Positions 33,939 to 44,019 are shown, counted from the first letter of the stretch. The stretch is DNA of 64,000 nucleotides from Nostoc mirabile CHAB5784 (GCF_020829645.1 NZ_JAIVFS010000024.1:1-64000); one strand, 5' to 3'. The notes: a model not told the origin generated them from the sequence alone. Numbers and translations are program-made.

Positions 33939-34928
33939 ATGATTAAGACAGCCCTAATTACAGGAATTACTGGTCAAGATGGCTACTATCTCAGCCATTT
34001 GCTCCTCAACCGTGGTTATCGAGTTGTAGGATTAGTACCCCCACATCGACAACCTAATTTGACAAAACTAGGAACACTGGCAAATCAAGTAGAAATTTAT
34101 ACGGTTGACTTGAGGGATAATGCGGCGCTGTTGACCGCAGTTGAACAGCTGCGTCCCCAAGAAATTTACAATTTGGCGGCTCCGAGTTTTGTACCGGATT
34201 CTTGGAACGATCCATTAGGAACCCTGGATCTGATAACTGGTACGGCTACAAGGCTTTTGGAAGCAGTACGACAGGTTGGTTTGTCTACCAGGTTTTATCA
34301 AGCCAGCAGCTCAGAAATGTTTGGCGATGTATTTATTTCGCCTCAAGATGAAGAAACGCCTTTTCGCCCCAAAAATCCCTATGCTGCGGCCAAGATGCAC
34401 GCCCACTGGACAATGGTGCATCACAGACAGCGCTATGGGCTATTTGCCTGTAGTGGAATTTTATATAACCATGAGTCTCCTCTACGACCACCTCAGTTTG
34501 TTACACGCAAAGTTTCTTTGGCGGCTGCATCGATTAAATTGGGTTTAACTGACACCTTGGAAATGGGTAACCTAGATGCCAAACGCGATTGGGGCTTTGC
34601 TGGAGATTACGTAGAAGCAATGTGGTTAATGTTGCAAGTCGATGAACCAGAAGAATATGTGATTGGCACTGGTAAACTGCACAGTGTTAGAGATTTAGTT
34701 GCCGCAGCCTTTGAGTCTGTCGGATTAGATTGGACACAGCATATAGTTTTAAATACGAGCTTATTGCGACAAGATGAGCATTTTCAACTAGTAGCTAACC
34801 CCAGTAAAGCTAAAATAAACCTTGGTTGGGAACCCCAAGTGAGCTTTGAGGAACTTTTAGAAAAAATGGTAAAAACAGATTTAGAGCGGTTACAAAGCGG
34901 TGCGATCGCGCCCTTACCGCGAGTGTAA
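33939..34928 (+). CDS. GDP-mannose 4,6-dehydratase family protein
   Basis: 329 residues, extended SDR fold. NAD(P)-binding GITGQDGYYLS at the N-terminus, catalytic SSSEMFG and Tyr-Lys in NPYAAAKMHAH, and substrate segment LYNHESPLRPPQFVTRKV with GNLDAKRDWGFAGDYVEAMW. These are the signature segments of Gmd, which makes GDP-4-keto-6-deoxymannose for GDP-fucose or GDP-rhamnose. It forms an operon with the glycosyltransferase 10 bp downstream, pointing to exopolysaccharide or lipopolysaccharide synthesis. Confidence 0.87.
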   Translation: MIKTALITGITGQDGYYLSHLLLNRGYRVVGLVPPHRQPNLTKLGTLANQVEIYTVDLRDNAALLTAVEQLRPQEIYNLAAPSFVPDSWNDPLGTLDLITGTATRLLEAVRQVGLSTRFYQASSSEMFGDVFISPQDEETPFRPKNPYAAAKMHAHWTMVHHRQRYGLFACSGILYNHESPLRPPQFVTRKVSLAAASIKLGLTDTLEMGNLDAKRDWGFAGDYVEAMWLMLQVDEPEEYVIGTGKLHSVRDLVAAAFESVGLDWTQHIVLNTSLLRQDEHFQLVANPSKAKINLGWEPQVSFEELLEKMVKTDLERLQSGAIAPLPRV

Positions 34929-34938
34929 ATAACCTAAC

Positions 34939-36120
34939 ATGCATATCACTACAGTGACAGAAAACCTCAAGTTAGGTGATAAAATTAACAAAAAAACTAA
35001 TCATGTCTTCGTGTTTTTAGAAATTTTTGCCCACGAAGGCGGTATCCAATCATATATAAAAGATATTTTTCGCGCCTATCTGGGATTGAGCCAAGCCTAC
35101 AAAGCGGAAGTCTTTTTGCTGCGAGATAGTCCTGATAGCTTAAATCCGTTTGAAGACAAGAACTTAAAATTTCATTACTTTAAAAATCAGTCTCCCCAAA
35201 TAGGAAGACTGCAAATGGCAGCAGCTTTACTCAAGTGTCTGTTGCAAAGCCGTCCGCAACAAGTTTTCTGCGGTCATATTAACTTAGCACTATTAGTACA
35301 AACTCTTTGCCAGCCCTTGGGGATTCCTTACACCGTGCTAACTTACGGCAAAGAAGTCTGGGAACCGCTCAAAAATCAAGAACGTCGTGCCCTGACATCA
35401 GCAGCTGGAATTTGGACAATTAGTCGTTACAGCCGCGATCGCGCTTGTGCTGCTAATAGTCTAAACCCGAAAATGGTACAGATGATGCCTTGTGCAATTG
35501 ATGGGGATAAATTTACTCCTGGTTCCAAGCAGCCAGAATTAGGAAAGAAGTATGGCTTAACTGGTGCTAAGGTGTTAATGACAGTAGCGCGGTTATGGTC
35601 AGGGGATATTTACAAAGGTGTAGATGTAACAATTCGGGCATTACCACAAATCGCTCAGGTTTTCCCAGAAGTGAAATATTTGGTAATTGGTCGCGGCGAT
35701 GACCAACCGCGATTAGCTAAACTAGCTGCATATTTAGGTGTGAGCGATCGCGTCGTATTTGCTGGTTTCGTTGCCACAGAAGAATTAATGGAACATTACC
35801 GCCTTGCTGATGCCTATATTATGCCTTCGCAAGAAGGCTTTGGCATTGTTTATCTGGAAGCAATGGCTTGTGGAGTGCCTGTATTATCCGGTAACGACGA
35901 TGGTTCAGCTGATCCTTTGCAAGATGGTAAACTGGGATGGCGAGTCCCACACCGCAGTCCTGATGCGGTAGCAACGGCTTGTATAGAAATGCTTCAAGGG
36001 AATGACCAGCGATGTAATGGAAAGTGGCTACGAGAACAAGCGATCGCTCTGTTTGGCATAGATGCCTTTCAACAGCACTTGCAAAAAATTCTTCTATCCT
36101 CAGTAATAAAGTCCATTTGA
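34939..36120 (+). CDS. glycosyltransferase family 4
   Basis: 393 residues with a GT-B fold. N-terminal FVFLEIFAHEGGIQSYIKDI (donor/acceptor cleft glycine), a linker, then the C-terminal domain with MTVARLWSGDIYKGVDVTIRAL and the E-x7-E motif EGFGIVYLEAMACGVPVL. Retaining transferase, probably using a nucleotide sugar in surface polysaccharide synthesis. Starts 10 bp after the dehydratase. Confidence 0.88.
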   Translation: MHITTVTENLKLGDKINKKTNHVFVFLEIFAHEGGIQSYIKDIFRAYLGLSQAYKAEVFLLRDSPDSLNPFEDKNLKFHYFKNQSPQIGRLQMAAALLKCLLQSRPQQVFCGHINLALLVQTLCQPLGIPYTVLTYGKEVWEPLKNQERRALTSAAGIWTISRYSRDRACAANSLNPKMVQMMPCAIDGDKFTPGSKQPELGKKYGLTGAKVLMTVARLWSGDIYKGVDVTIRALPQIAQVFPEVKYLVIGRGDDQPRLAKLAAYLGVSDRVVFAGFVATEELMEHYRLADAYIMPSQEGFGIVYLEAMACGVPVLSGNDDGSADPLQDGKLGWRVPHRSPDAVATACIEMLQGNDQRCNGKWLREQAIALFGIDAFQQHLQKILLSSVIKSI

Positions 36121-36188
36121 GTCCAAATGACAAATGACCAATAACTAAAATCGCTATCCTAGAAGGAGAGCAGGACGACATTTAAAAA

Positions 36189-36560
36189 ATGAGCTTTAAG
36201 TCATTTCAATTGAATCTTTTAAATCTCCGCCCTTGGCTTACCCTGCTGGCAGTTATTTGGTTGCTGGCATCACTGGGCTTGGGTTGGTTGGTTAATTCGT
36301 TGCTAATTATTGTCGGGTTGCTGTTTTTAGCACCCATTGTGGCTTTTTTTGGCTTTCGTTGGTGGCTGCAACGTAACTTGGTTGCAGACCAGTGTCCCGT
36401 CTGTAGATATGAATTTACAGGTTTAAATAACAGTCAGTTGCAGTGTCCTAACTGTGGGGAGTCACTATTAGTACAAAATAGTCATTTTCAGCGCTTCACA
36501 CCAGAAGGCACAATTGATGTCAAAGCTGTGGAAGTCCCAGCCAAATCACTGGAAGATTAG
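36189..36560 (+). CDS. membrane protein with zinc ribbon
   Basis: 123 residues. Two close transmembrane segments (about 15-60: LLAVIWLLASLGLGWLV, LLIIVGLLFLAPIVAFF) are followed by a CxxC-x16-CxxC zinc ribbon (CPVCRYEFTG, LQCPNCGES). No named family recognised. It is preceded by AGAAGGAGAGCAGG at about 36160, which is a ribosome site but spaced rather far. Confidence 0.65.
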   Translation: MSFKSFQLNLLNLRPWLTLLAVIWLLASLGLGWLVNSLLIIVGLLFLAPIVAFFGFRWWLQRNLVADQCPVCRYEFTGLNNSQLQCPNCGESLLVQNSHFQRFTPEGTIDVKAVEVPAKSLED

Positions 36561-36630
36561 TCATTAGTCATTAGTCATTGGTCATTGGTCATTAGCAAAG
36601 GACAAATGACTAGTGACAAAGGACAAATGA

Positions 36631-37071
36631 CTATTTATTTGTTTGTTGCGAGATTGAGAGGGTGTAGTTAAAGCTTGGCTTTTCTTGGGATAGTTCGCCC
36701 ACAAACAGCGAGTATGTTCCTGCCTGCCAGAAACCAGAAAGTTCTGGCTTGCCTCCAGAATATTTATCTGCCATTACACAAAAGCGTCCCCCAGGCCCAT
36801 CGATCAACAGCGTTGGCTTCCCTTCACTCTCTACTGTTAATCGCAAATAAGGTAGTGATTCTGTAACCTGGATAACTTGATTAGGCTCAGTGGTAATATT
36901 GCCACAATTACTTTTGACAGTTCCCCCAGACTTTCCCTTCAAAACCAGTGGATCTGCTTGGAGATTCCGATTAATTTGGATTGTTGGTTTCTGTGCCAAA
37001 TTAGTCTGGGCGAAAACCAAACTCATCGCCAAAGCTGTGGGAACAATTGTAAGTAGCCTAAGCGTTTTCAT
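36631..37071 (-). CDS. secreted hypothetical protein (146 aa)
   Basis: A signal peptide MKTLRLLTIVPTALAMSLVFAQ precedes a soluble beta-rich domain with two cysteines (KSNCGNI, GRFCVMAD) that could form a disulfide, and a TYSLFVGELSQ segment. This resembles small periplasmic cyanobacterial proteins with a pre-peptidase-like beta fold. No function known. STRR heptads lie just beyond its stop. Confidence 0.65.
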   Translation of the reverse strand: MKTLRLLTIVPTALAMSLVFAQTNLAQKPTIQINRNLQADPLVLKGKSGGTVKSNCGNITTEPNQVIQVTESLPYLRLTVESEGKPTLLIDGPGGRFCVMADKYSGGKPELSGFWQAGTYSLFVGELSQEKPSFNYTLSISQQTNK

Positions 37072-37455
37072 TTTAATTAATGCTCCAGATTTTTTCTAGA
37101 GCAATATTGTTATATGGTGATGATTTATATAGACGGCAGCAATCCGTCTTAGTTCCAAAAGGTGTCGTATAAAGCAATACTATTCATCTCAGGATTTCTT
37201 GTGAATATTTCATGGGTGTAAAGACCATTAATCGTGCAAATTATCTATGTGTGGTGGCGCTTTTGCACCAAAATATTCTACCCTATATTCTGCCCTTCAA
37301 TCCGTAACACGCAAAAATTCCAAAAATCATCATAATTTTTACTGCCCAGAAAGGTATTGCACACACAGACATTAGCTAAAATCACTAAGACAACCACCAA
37401 AAATAGAATTTGTTGGTCTGTTGTGGAATAAGTGACATAGCTGAGGTAGAAAAGA
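37072..37455. other. intergenic, divergent genes, nothing recognised
   Basis: About 380 bp between two divergent genes, expected to contain their promoters. No repeats or RNA genes seen. Confidence 0.4.
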
Positions 37456-37800
37456 TTGATGAATCCTCAAAGAGAAGAAGACTTGCAGCGTCGCCTCAAT
37501 AAGCTAGAGGCAGAGATTAATTGTTCGCCTGAAGTGGTTCCCCAACCACAAGAGCAAAAACAGACTGAGGCATCTGTTTTTGCCAAGTTTAACTTGCAAC
37601 TGGAGCGATTTCAGATTTGGTTCAACAGCTTATCTGGGACAAAAAAGCTGGTAGTTTCGGGTGTGACCGTGGTAGTAGGCTTGGCGATGCTGCAAGCAGT
37701 GTTTAAACTGGTTGCATCTGTAATTAGTCTGGCACTTTTGGCAGTGTTAGTGTATGTTGGATACAAAATTTTTGTGTCTAGTAGCTTTCAACGTAAGTAA
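37456..37800 (+). CDS. hypothetical membrane protein (114 aa)
   Basis: A coiled-coil N-terminus (REEDLQRRLNKLEAEI), a helical linker and two adjoining transmembrane segments (about 64-108: KLVVSGVTVVVGLAMLQAV, LVASVISLALLAVLVYVGY), with a short basic tail. Conserved-looking but without a named family. Followed by a perfect 12-bp hairpin. Confidence 0.65.
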   Translation: MMNPQREEDLQRRLNKLEAEINCSPEVVPQPQEQKQTEASVFAKFNLQLERFQIWFNSLSGTKKLVVSGVTVVVGLAMLQAVFKLVASVISLALLAVLVYVGYKIFVSSSFQRK

Positions 37801-37840
37801 TAAGCTGATATGCATTTACTTTGCATACCTGTAGTTATGA

Positions 37841-37875
37841 AAGTCAGGAGCCATGATACAAAAGGCTCCTGACTT
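37841..37875 (+). terminator. perfect 12-bp hairpin
   Basis: AAGTCAGGAGCC (37841-37852), loop of 11, GGCTCCTGACTT (37864-37875). It follows the small membrane gene by 40 bp. There is no T-tract, so termination is likely but not certain. Confidence 0.65.
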
Positions 37876-37972
37876 ATAGCTGCAAAATTCTATTTCACTT
37901 TTTGCCGGTTAGCTTAGTCTATTTTAACTGTGCCGATCGCGGCGTATAAATAATGTCAAAGGAAATTATGCG

Positions 37973-40129
37973 ATGACGACACCAATTATCAAAAGAAGTA
38001 ATCAATCTGATCAGTCAAAACAACCAGAAAGAGCCAATTCGCTGCTGCTAGCAAGCAGGCGGTTTGCTGCTTGGGCGGCTGAAATCACACTAGTGGTTAG
38101 CAGTGGGTTGATTCCCTTCGGCATTGGTGTCTATGCCAATTCTAGAAGCGATTTTAACCGAGTGCCCCTTAACCCCGTATTGGTAGTTACAGAAAGAACG
38201 ATCGCTAGACCCCTGGCTCTACCTGTTAGCTATGGCATCCGTAACGTGGCATGGCCGACTAATATTTTGTGGACAATTGCCCTGTTAGCACCTGTAACTC
38301 TCTCATGGTGGCAATTGTATTTACTGGCTAAGAGTGGTAGCACAATTCCTAAACGTTGGTTAAAAGTGCGGGTTGTCAACGAGCAAGGAAGGCCACCTGG
38401 TTTGGGGGCAGTGGTGATTAGAGAAGGAGTTGGGCGTTGGACTGTACCCATTTCCATCGCCTATCTGCTGTGGCGCTACAGCTTTGCTTTTCCTAATTTA
38501 GGATTATTCACATTTTTGTCTTTGTTAATGATTGTAGGTGAAGGGATAGGCTTACCGTCGCGCCGGGGGCGTCGCGCATTGCACGATCAACTTGCAGGCA
38601 CTTATACAATAGATGCGACTCGCCCCTTGCCATCCTCACTTTTAGCTAACAACAAACAAGCTGAGTCTACTGGCGGTAATGATGAAGCCGAAGAATGGCA
38701 GGAGGGAGAAGAATTAGCGGCAGCCGAAACCAACCAGTCGCCTAATCTGTGGCGGCGGATACAGCAAAATCCTAATCTGACTTTGTTTGGGATAGGGCTT
38801 ACGAGTATGACTGCTGTGTTGGCAACTTTAATAGGCACTCAAGTTTATATCCAAATTCAACAATCCCAGCGATCAACCGAGAAAATCAACAGGGAACAGT
38901 TCCTCGAACTTCGCAACCAATTGAATTCCAACTCTGGGGCGACTAATGAGCAACGCCAAAGTGCAATTCTGGCTATGGGTGGCATTAATGACCCACAGTC
39001 CATTAAATTTCTGGCGGATGTCTTGGTTAGCGAAACCAACCCCAGCCTCCTGGATACGATTCAACAAGCTTTGACAACTGTTGGCCCCCAAGCCATCCCG
39101 GAACTAAAAAATAAAAATCAGTTTTTGGTTAGCGAACTAGAGTCTGTGGGTAGCACTGCAACCCAAGAACAGGAATTACGGCAAGGGCGGCTACAAAGAA
39201 ACCAGCGGACGATCAACAAGATTCTCTCTGTTTACAGTGGTAAAATCGAGGGCGTTGACCTTAGTAGCACCCAATTAGGTCAAAGTGGGACTCCAGGAAG
39301 TTCCTTCTTCAACTTGGTACTAGACAACCTTGATTTATCAGGAGTTAAGTTTAGATCTGCAAATCTTAACCAAGCCAGCTTTAAGGGTAGCCGCTTTCGA
39401 GGCGTAGGTGAAGATGGACGCTGGGATACCTATGATGATGTAATGGCTGATTTAAGCCAAGCTCAGTTGCAGCAAGCTAATCTTACTGATGCTAATCTCA
39501 GTCGCGTTTTGATGAACCGGATCGATTTGAGCCGCGCCACTCTCAACAGAGCCAACTTATCCAACGCCCGTCTATATGAAGCTAAACTCAACAGCGCCCA
39601 ACTAGTAGGAGCCGATCTGCGAAACGCTGTTTTGGAAAAAGCCAGCTTGACTGGAGCAGATTTAGGCGATGCTAAATTGAACGAAGCCAATCTGTACGGT
39701 GCGCGTTTAGGTCGCGCCACTGCCATAGGAACGCAATTATCGTTTGCCAATTTAACTAATACTGATTGGCAAGGGGCAGATTTATCAGGAGCCTATTTGG
39801 ATCGTGCTAATCTCAGCAATGCTAACTTGAGTGCCACTCGTCTAGCTGGTGCTGTTTTGCGTTTTGCCCAGATGGAAAACGCTAACTTGCAAAATGCCGA
39901 CCTGAGTCTTGCAGATTTACGGGGGGCAAATGTCGCCGGAGCAGATTTTAAGGGGGCAATTCTCGCTCCTAATAAACAAGATCCAGCAGATCAATTTGTA
40001 GAAACCCCAGATTTAGGCTCAGTATCTGCCGTAGTCCAAGGGGTTGATTTTTCTAAAGCCAAAAATTTAGATCCCAAGCAAGTAGCATACATTTGTACTC
40101 AAGGAGGCATTCATTCTAGTTGCCCGTAG
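37973..40129 (+). CDS. hglK: HglK-like membrane pentapeptide-repeat protein
   Basis: 718 residues. The N-terminal half has an RDD-type membrane region with about four helices (about 35-60, 95-125, 160-195, 270-295) and motifs ASRRFAAWAAEITLV and PKRWLKVRVVN. The C-terminal half (about 425-680) is a long run of A(D/N)LxX pentapeptides (LTDANLSRVLMNRIDLSRA, ADLRNAVLEKASLTGADL), folding as a right-handed beta helix. HglK of Anabaena, needed to place heterocyst glycolipids, has the same layout and nearly the same size (727). Assignment is by architecture, and paralogues exist. Confidence 0.75.
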   Translation: MTTPIIKRSNQSDQSKQPERANSLLLASRRFAAWAAEITLVVSSGLIPFGIGVYANSRSDFNRVPLNPVLVVTERTIARPLALPVSYGIRNVAWPTNILWTIALLAPVTLSWWQLYLLAKSGSTIPKRWLKVRVVNEQGRPPGLGAVVIREGVGRWTVPISIAYLLWRYSFAFPNLGLFTFLSLLMIVGEGIGLPSRRGRRALHDQLAGTYTIDATRPLPSSLLANNKQAESTGGNDEAEEWQEGEELAAAETNQSPNLWRRIQQNPNLTLFGIGLTSMTAVLATLIGTQVYIQIQQSQRSTEKINREQFLELRNQLNSNSGATNEQRQSAILAMGGINDPQSIKFLADVLVSETNPSLLDTIQQALTTVGPQAIPELKNKNQFLVSELESVGSTATQEQELRQGRLQRNQRTINKILSVYSGKIEGVDLSSTQLGQSGTPGSSFFNLVLDNLDLSGVKFRSANLNQASFKGSRFRGVGEDGRWDTYDDVMADLSQAQLQQANLTDANLSRVLMNRIDLSRATLNRANLSNARLYEAKLNSAQLVGADLRNAVLEKASLTGADLGDAKLNEANLYGARLGRATAIGTQLSFANLTNTDWQGADLSGAYLDRANLSNANLSATRLAGAVLRFAQMENANLQNADLSLADLRGANVAGADFKGAILAPNKQDPADQFVETPDLGSVSAVVQGVDFSKAKNLDPKQVAYICTQGGIHSSCP

Positions 40130-40262
40130 AATGGAGGGGCAGGGAGCAGGGGAGGCAGGGGAGGATGAGGGAGACAAGGCGAATAATCAATGCCCAATGC
40201 CCAATGCCCAATGCCCAATGCCTAATGCCAAATGACTAATGACTAATGACTAATGACTAATT
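40130..40262. repeat. STRR array (GGGAGCA, TGCCCAA, TGACTAA heptads)
   Basis: Purine repeats, then five ATGCCCA heptads, then TGACTAA heptads between the pentapeptide gene and the barrel-protein gene. Confidence 0.9.
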
Positions 40263-40280
40263 GGTGTGAGGAGTTCGGTT

Positions 40281-40772
40281 ATGAAATTTATTCCATATTT
40301 GGTTTCAGTTTTGGGGGCTGGCTTGGTCTTGAGTCTGGCAAGTAGTAAACCAGCACAAGCTCAAGTAGCCTATGGCAGTTATATCGGTATAGGCCCCGCT
40401 ATTGGTTTTACTGACGGTATCCAATTGGGGGGGGTTATAGCCGGTCGCTACAAGCTTTTGGAAGCACCGATTTCACTGCGTGCCCAAGTGTTAGTTGGTA
40501 ATAATACGGCAGTTGTGCCAACGGTTTCTTACGATTTTCCCCTCAACTGGCAAGCTGATGCTTACCTGGGTGCTGGGTTAGTGTTGGCTGGTGGTGGTGG
40601 ATCTTCTCCTGTGGGCGACAAAATTAGTTTTGCTTTACAACCGGGCATTGATTATATGATCCCAAATAGCAATACTGTGCTTTTTGGCAACGCCATTATC
40701 GCTTTTGATGCCTACCGTGATAGCGGTGGTACAGCTATCTCTGTACAAGGTGGTGTTGGTTTGAGATTTTAA
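40281..40772 (+). CDS. small secreted beta-barrel-like protein
   Basis: 163 residues from ATG 40281, with ribosome site GAGGAG upstream. Signal peptide (MKFIPYLVSVLGAGLVLSLA, cleavage after PAQAQ), then alternating glycine/hydrophobic strands (YGSYIGIGPAIGFTDGIQLGG, GAGLVLAGGGG) ending VQGGVGLRF, the terminal aromatic expected of an outer-membrane barrel. Likely a small outer-membrane or periplasmic protein, of unknown role. Confidence 0.7.
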   Translation: MKFIPYLVSVLGAGLVLSLASSKPAQAQVAYGSYIGIGPAIGFTDGIQLGGVIAGRYKLLEAPISLRAQVLVGNNTAVVPTVSYDFPLNWQADAYLGAGLVLAGGGGSSPVGDKISFALQPGIDYMIPNSNTVLFGNAIIAFDAYRDSGGTAISVQGGVGLRF

Positions 40773-40914
40773 GGGGCAAAGAAAAATACTGCGATCGCTA
40801 TCCCTATCCCGCTATAAGCGTTAAACTTCATTGCAAATTAAGAAGTTAGTCCAAACAACGTGATACTTTTTGGTCATGAAGAGAGACAGCATAGGATTAA
40901 CACAGGAGAACACA

Positions 40915-41127
40915 GTGGCAATGGAATCAAATTTATTAACGAATGCAAGCGCAGATGAAATGAATCAAGATTTCAGTGAATATGTCGCCAACCTGCAACT
41001 TCACATGACTCTGCAAGCTCGCAATCTTGTTCCAACCCTGAAGCAAACATTGGTAGATAGTCGCCAGCAATTACTCCATCAAACCCAAGCCCACTTTGAA
41101 AAGCTAGTTTCTCGACAAGGGCTATAA
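40915..41127 (+). CDS. hypothetical protein (about 70 aa)
   Basis: The GTG at 40915 with AGGAG seven bases upstream is the best start (reading MAMESNLLTNASADEMNQDF). The product is helical and soluble with no cysteine, ending QAHFEKLVSRQGL. Family unknown. An earlier in-frame ATG at 40876 is less supported. Confidence 0.6.
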   Translation: MAMESNLLTNASADEMNQDFSEYVANLQLHMTLQARNLVPTLKQTLVDSRQQLLHQTQAHFEKLVSRQGL

Positions 41128-41351
41128 AATATATACAAATTTTAATCAAAATTCCAATAAAATATAAGGCAGATGTTGTTGGGTTAATGCCAATGGTGTT
41201 CTCACAAGGTCTGCTTTTTCTGCTTTTTTAAGTATTGAGTTACTAAAATCACCCTTTTGGCGCTATAGTAAGGGGCAAAAAGCAGTTAATATTATTGCAG
41301 CAGTTCCTTTGAAGAGCAGTTAGTTAAGGCTAAATAGCGGCTCGAATAAAA

Positions 41352-42590
41352 ATGACTTCATTACTTCCCAGAAACCTCAGCGTTGTTATCCGACCAGTCC
41401 AATACCGGGATCTGGACGGGATTGAGCGCATAACTCAAGAGTCATTCGCAGCCCTCACTCCCAAGGGAGCAGGTTTTGCCATCAGCCAGATGCTCATGCT
41501 GCGTCGCTGGTATGGATTACTCAAATTTTTGAGTTGGTTTCCTAACCCGCTACAGTATCGCCTCTGTGCCTACATAGCAGAGCAAGGGCGGATGCTTCTA
41601 GGGATGATTCAAGTGTCACCCTTTAACCGGACACGCAGCACTTGGCGCATTGATCAAGTGCTGTTAGAGCGTGGTGTCGATAAACAAGGAATTGGCTCCC
41701 AACTTTTGCGTCATTGCTTTGAATCGATTCTGGAAGCTCGCACTTGGTTACTGGAAGTTAACATCAATGACATAGAGGCACTGGCACTATATCGACAAAA
41801 TGGATTCCAGCGTCTGGCAGAAATGACGTACTGGGAAATTGGGCCAGAATTACTGGCTGAATTAGCACAAGCAGAGCCAGACTTACCCAACCTTTTGCCA
41901 GTAAGTAATGCTGATGCCCAGTTGCTATATCAACTAGATACGGCTTCTATGCCACCTTTGGTACGTCAGGTTTTTGACCGTAACACCCGCGACTTTAAAA
42001 CCAGTTTGTTCGGTGCTTTAACTGATGCGGTAATGCAATGGGTGAACAAAACAGAAGTAGTGAGTGGTTACGTATTTGAACCGCAACGCAAAGCTGCGAT
42101 CGGCTATTTTCAGGTGCAACTTGACCGTAAGGGTGAAGTCCCCCACGTTGCAACGCTGACGGTTCATCCTGCTTATACCTGGCTGTATCCAGAATTATTA
42201 TCTCAGCTGGCTCGTATTGCCCAAGATTTTCCCCAGCAAGGGTTACAACTCGCTTCCTCAGACTATCAGGCAGAGCGAGAAGAGTATTTGGAGCGAATTG
42301 GAGCAAAACGTATAGAACATACATTAGTGATGTCTCGCTCCGTGTGGCACAAGCTACGGGAGTCTAAATTCGTCTCCTTAGAAGGAATTCAGTGGACTGA
42401 TATGCTGCAAGGTTTACAACCGGCACGTAAACCTATACCAGGTGGAATGTCATGGATACAACCAGGAAAGCTGCCATCTTCAGATAAACCACTGCAAAGC
42501 TTGTCAGAACCGATTAACTTTTCGGTAAAAAATCCTAGCATGGAAGCATCGCCGATTTCTGAATCAGCAGATGCACAGCAGGAGAATTAG
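41352..42590 (+). CDS. GNAT family N-acetyltransferase with two GNAT domains
   Basis: 412 residues. The first GNAT domain (about 8-150) shows VVIRPVQYRDLDGIERIT and the acetyl-CoA loop VDKQGIGSQLLRHCFES, then LALYRQNGFQRLAEMTYW. A second, weaker GNAT half (about 170-330) has GYFQVQLDRKGE and VATLTVHPAY. The C-terminal 70 residues are low complexity. Acetylates an unknown amine. The ruvX gene begins 1 bp after its stop, suggesting coupling. Confidence 0.82.
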   Translation: MTSLLPRNLSVVIRPVQYRDLDGIERITQESFAALTPKGAGFAISQMLMLRRWYGLLKFLSWFPNPLQYRLCAYIAEQGRMLLGMIQVSPFNRTRSTWRIDQVLLERGVDKQGIGSQLLRHCFESILEARTWLLEVNINDIEALALYRQNGFQRLAEMTYWEIGPELLAELAQAEPDLPNLLPVSNADAQLLYQLDTASMPPLVRQVFDRNTRDFKTSLFGALTDAVMQWVNKTEVVSGYVFEPQRKAAIGYFQVQLDRKGEVPHVATLTVHPAYTWLYPELLSQLARIAQDFPQQGLQLASSDYQAEREEYLERIGAKRIEHTLVMSRSVWHKLRESKFVSLEGIQWTDMLQGLQPARKPIPGGMSWIQPGKLPSSDKPLQSLSEPINFSVKNPSMEASPISESADAQQEN

Positions 42591-42591
42591 C

Positions 42592-43068
42592 GTGATATCC
42601 CAGGAGCAACCAAAACCGTTTATTTCAGCGTTGGGGCTAGATTTTGGTCGCAAGCGCATTGGTGTGGCCGGGTGCGATCGCACGGGTTTAATTGCCACGG
42701 GGATTACCACAATTGAACGCACATCTTTTGAGCAGGATGTCGAGCAAATCCGGCAAATAGTTAATGAACGCGAGGTGCAAATCCTGGTAATGGGCTTACC
42801 TTATTCAATGGATGGCTCACTAGGATTTCAGGCGCGTCAAGTTCAAAAATTTACTATAAGACTTGCTAAAGCACTGAAACTGCCTGTGGAATATATGGAT
42901 GAGCGATTAACTTCATATCAAGCAGAACAACTGCTGATAGCTGAGAACCGCTCCCCGTCACGCCATAAAGGTTTGATTGACCGCAAGGCAGCCGCTTTGA
43001 TTTTACAACAATGGTTGGATGTTAAGCGTGCTAGTTCCCGCAGTTCAGTTGCGGCTATTGAATATTGA
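42592..43068 (+). CDS. ruvX: Holliday junction resolvase-like RuvX/YqgF
   Basis: 158 residues from GTG 42592, which follows AGGAGAA. Motifs of the YqgF RNase H-like fold: ALGLDFGRKRIGVAG with the first Asp, VMGLPYSMDGSLG, DERLTSYQAEQLL with the catalytic Asp-Glu, and IDRKAAALILQQWL. YqgF acts in 16S rRNA 5' maturation and possibly in recombination. Earlier in-frame codons overlap the GNAT gene. Confidence 0.92.
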   Translation: MISQEQPKPFISALGLDFGRKRIGVAGCDRTGLIATGITTIERTSFEQDVEQIRQIVNEREVQILVMGLPYSMDGSLGFQARQVQKFTIRLAKALKLPVEYMDERLTSYQAEQLLIAENRSPSRHKGLIDRKAAALILQQWLDVKRASSRSSVAAIEY

Positions 43069-43213
43069 TACCTTTTAACATGATATTCTGAAAACGATTA
43101 GCCAGCAGTTGTATCTACGTATAAAGCTATTTGGTTGACATAATATGTCATCAAATAGTTAAGCGATTTTCAAAGTTGCTGGTATTTATTAAATTTCTTT
43201 CTACATTTCGGCT

Positions 43214-43786
43214 ATGTTTTCCTCTCCATTTCCTGAAGAAAATGATAACGCTCATGCGGGTTCCATCACTTTAACCGATGACAAAGGGCGATCGCTCGAA
43301 TGTTACATTGAGCATTCCCTCGAAGTCGATGGACAAGAATACGTTTTACTTCTTCCTGTAGACTCACCTGTAGAAATTTTTTCTTGGGAAGGTGACGGTG
43401 AGGAAGAAGAAGCGGTTCTGGTAGAAGATGACTCCATTATTGAGCAAATTTTTGCCACTGCCCAAGCTGTACTATCTGAGCAGAACCTGATATTGAAGAA
43501 TACAGCTTATGCTCTGACTGTTGCAGGTGATTTACCGCCCGTTGAAGAATCAGAACTCTTCACTTTAGAAATCGAAGATGAAGAAGCGGATTTAGATCCG
43601 GAGCAATTACAGCTACTCGCTAGCTTCTATGATGAAGATCAAGAGTATGCAATTTATACACCCCTCGATCCCCTGTTGTTTTTTGCACGGATAGCAAAAA
43701 CAGGTGAACCTGAATTACTTTCTCCAGAGGAGTTTCGCAAAGTGCAACCTCTGTTAGAAGAACATCTTTTTAATGAAGTGGAATAA
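43214..43786 (+). CDS. DUF3727/DUF1292 acidic protein
   Basis: 190 residues, very acidic (GDGEEEEAVLVEDD, EIEDEEADLDPEQ). The N-terminal SITLTDDKGRSLECYIEHSL and EVDGQEYVLLLPVDSPVEIF match DUF1292-type beta domains in cyanobacterial DUF3727 proteins; the C-terminal YAIYTPLDPLLFFARI is also typical. Function unknown; a stress or plastid-type role has been suggested for relatives. No operon partner. Confidence 0.78.
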   Translation: MFSSPFPEENDNAHAGSITLTDDKGRSLECYIEHSLEVDGQEYVLLLPVDSPVEIFSWEGDGEEEEAVLVEDDSIIEQIFATAQAVLSEQNLILKNTAYALTVAGDLPPVEESELFTLEIEDEEADLDPEQLQLLASFYDEDQEYAIYTPLDPLLFFARIAKTGEPELLSPEEFRKVQPLLEEHLFNEVE

Positions 43787-44019
43787 GATTAAAAATTCAA
43801 AATGTAACATTTTCATTTTGAATTTTTTAATTAAAAATTTTCATTGTAATTAAAATCTAGCTAAACCTTTTACCATGTCCCATTCAATGTGGAAGCAATG
43901 AATCATTGACAGTAAATTGGGACAATTAGTATTGTTTAAGATTCTGGAAAAAGCAGTTTGGCAGGGATTGATTTTTAATTCCATTATCTAAAATCAAAAA
44001 TTGGGATGAGGTGCTGAAA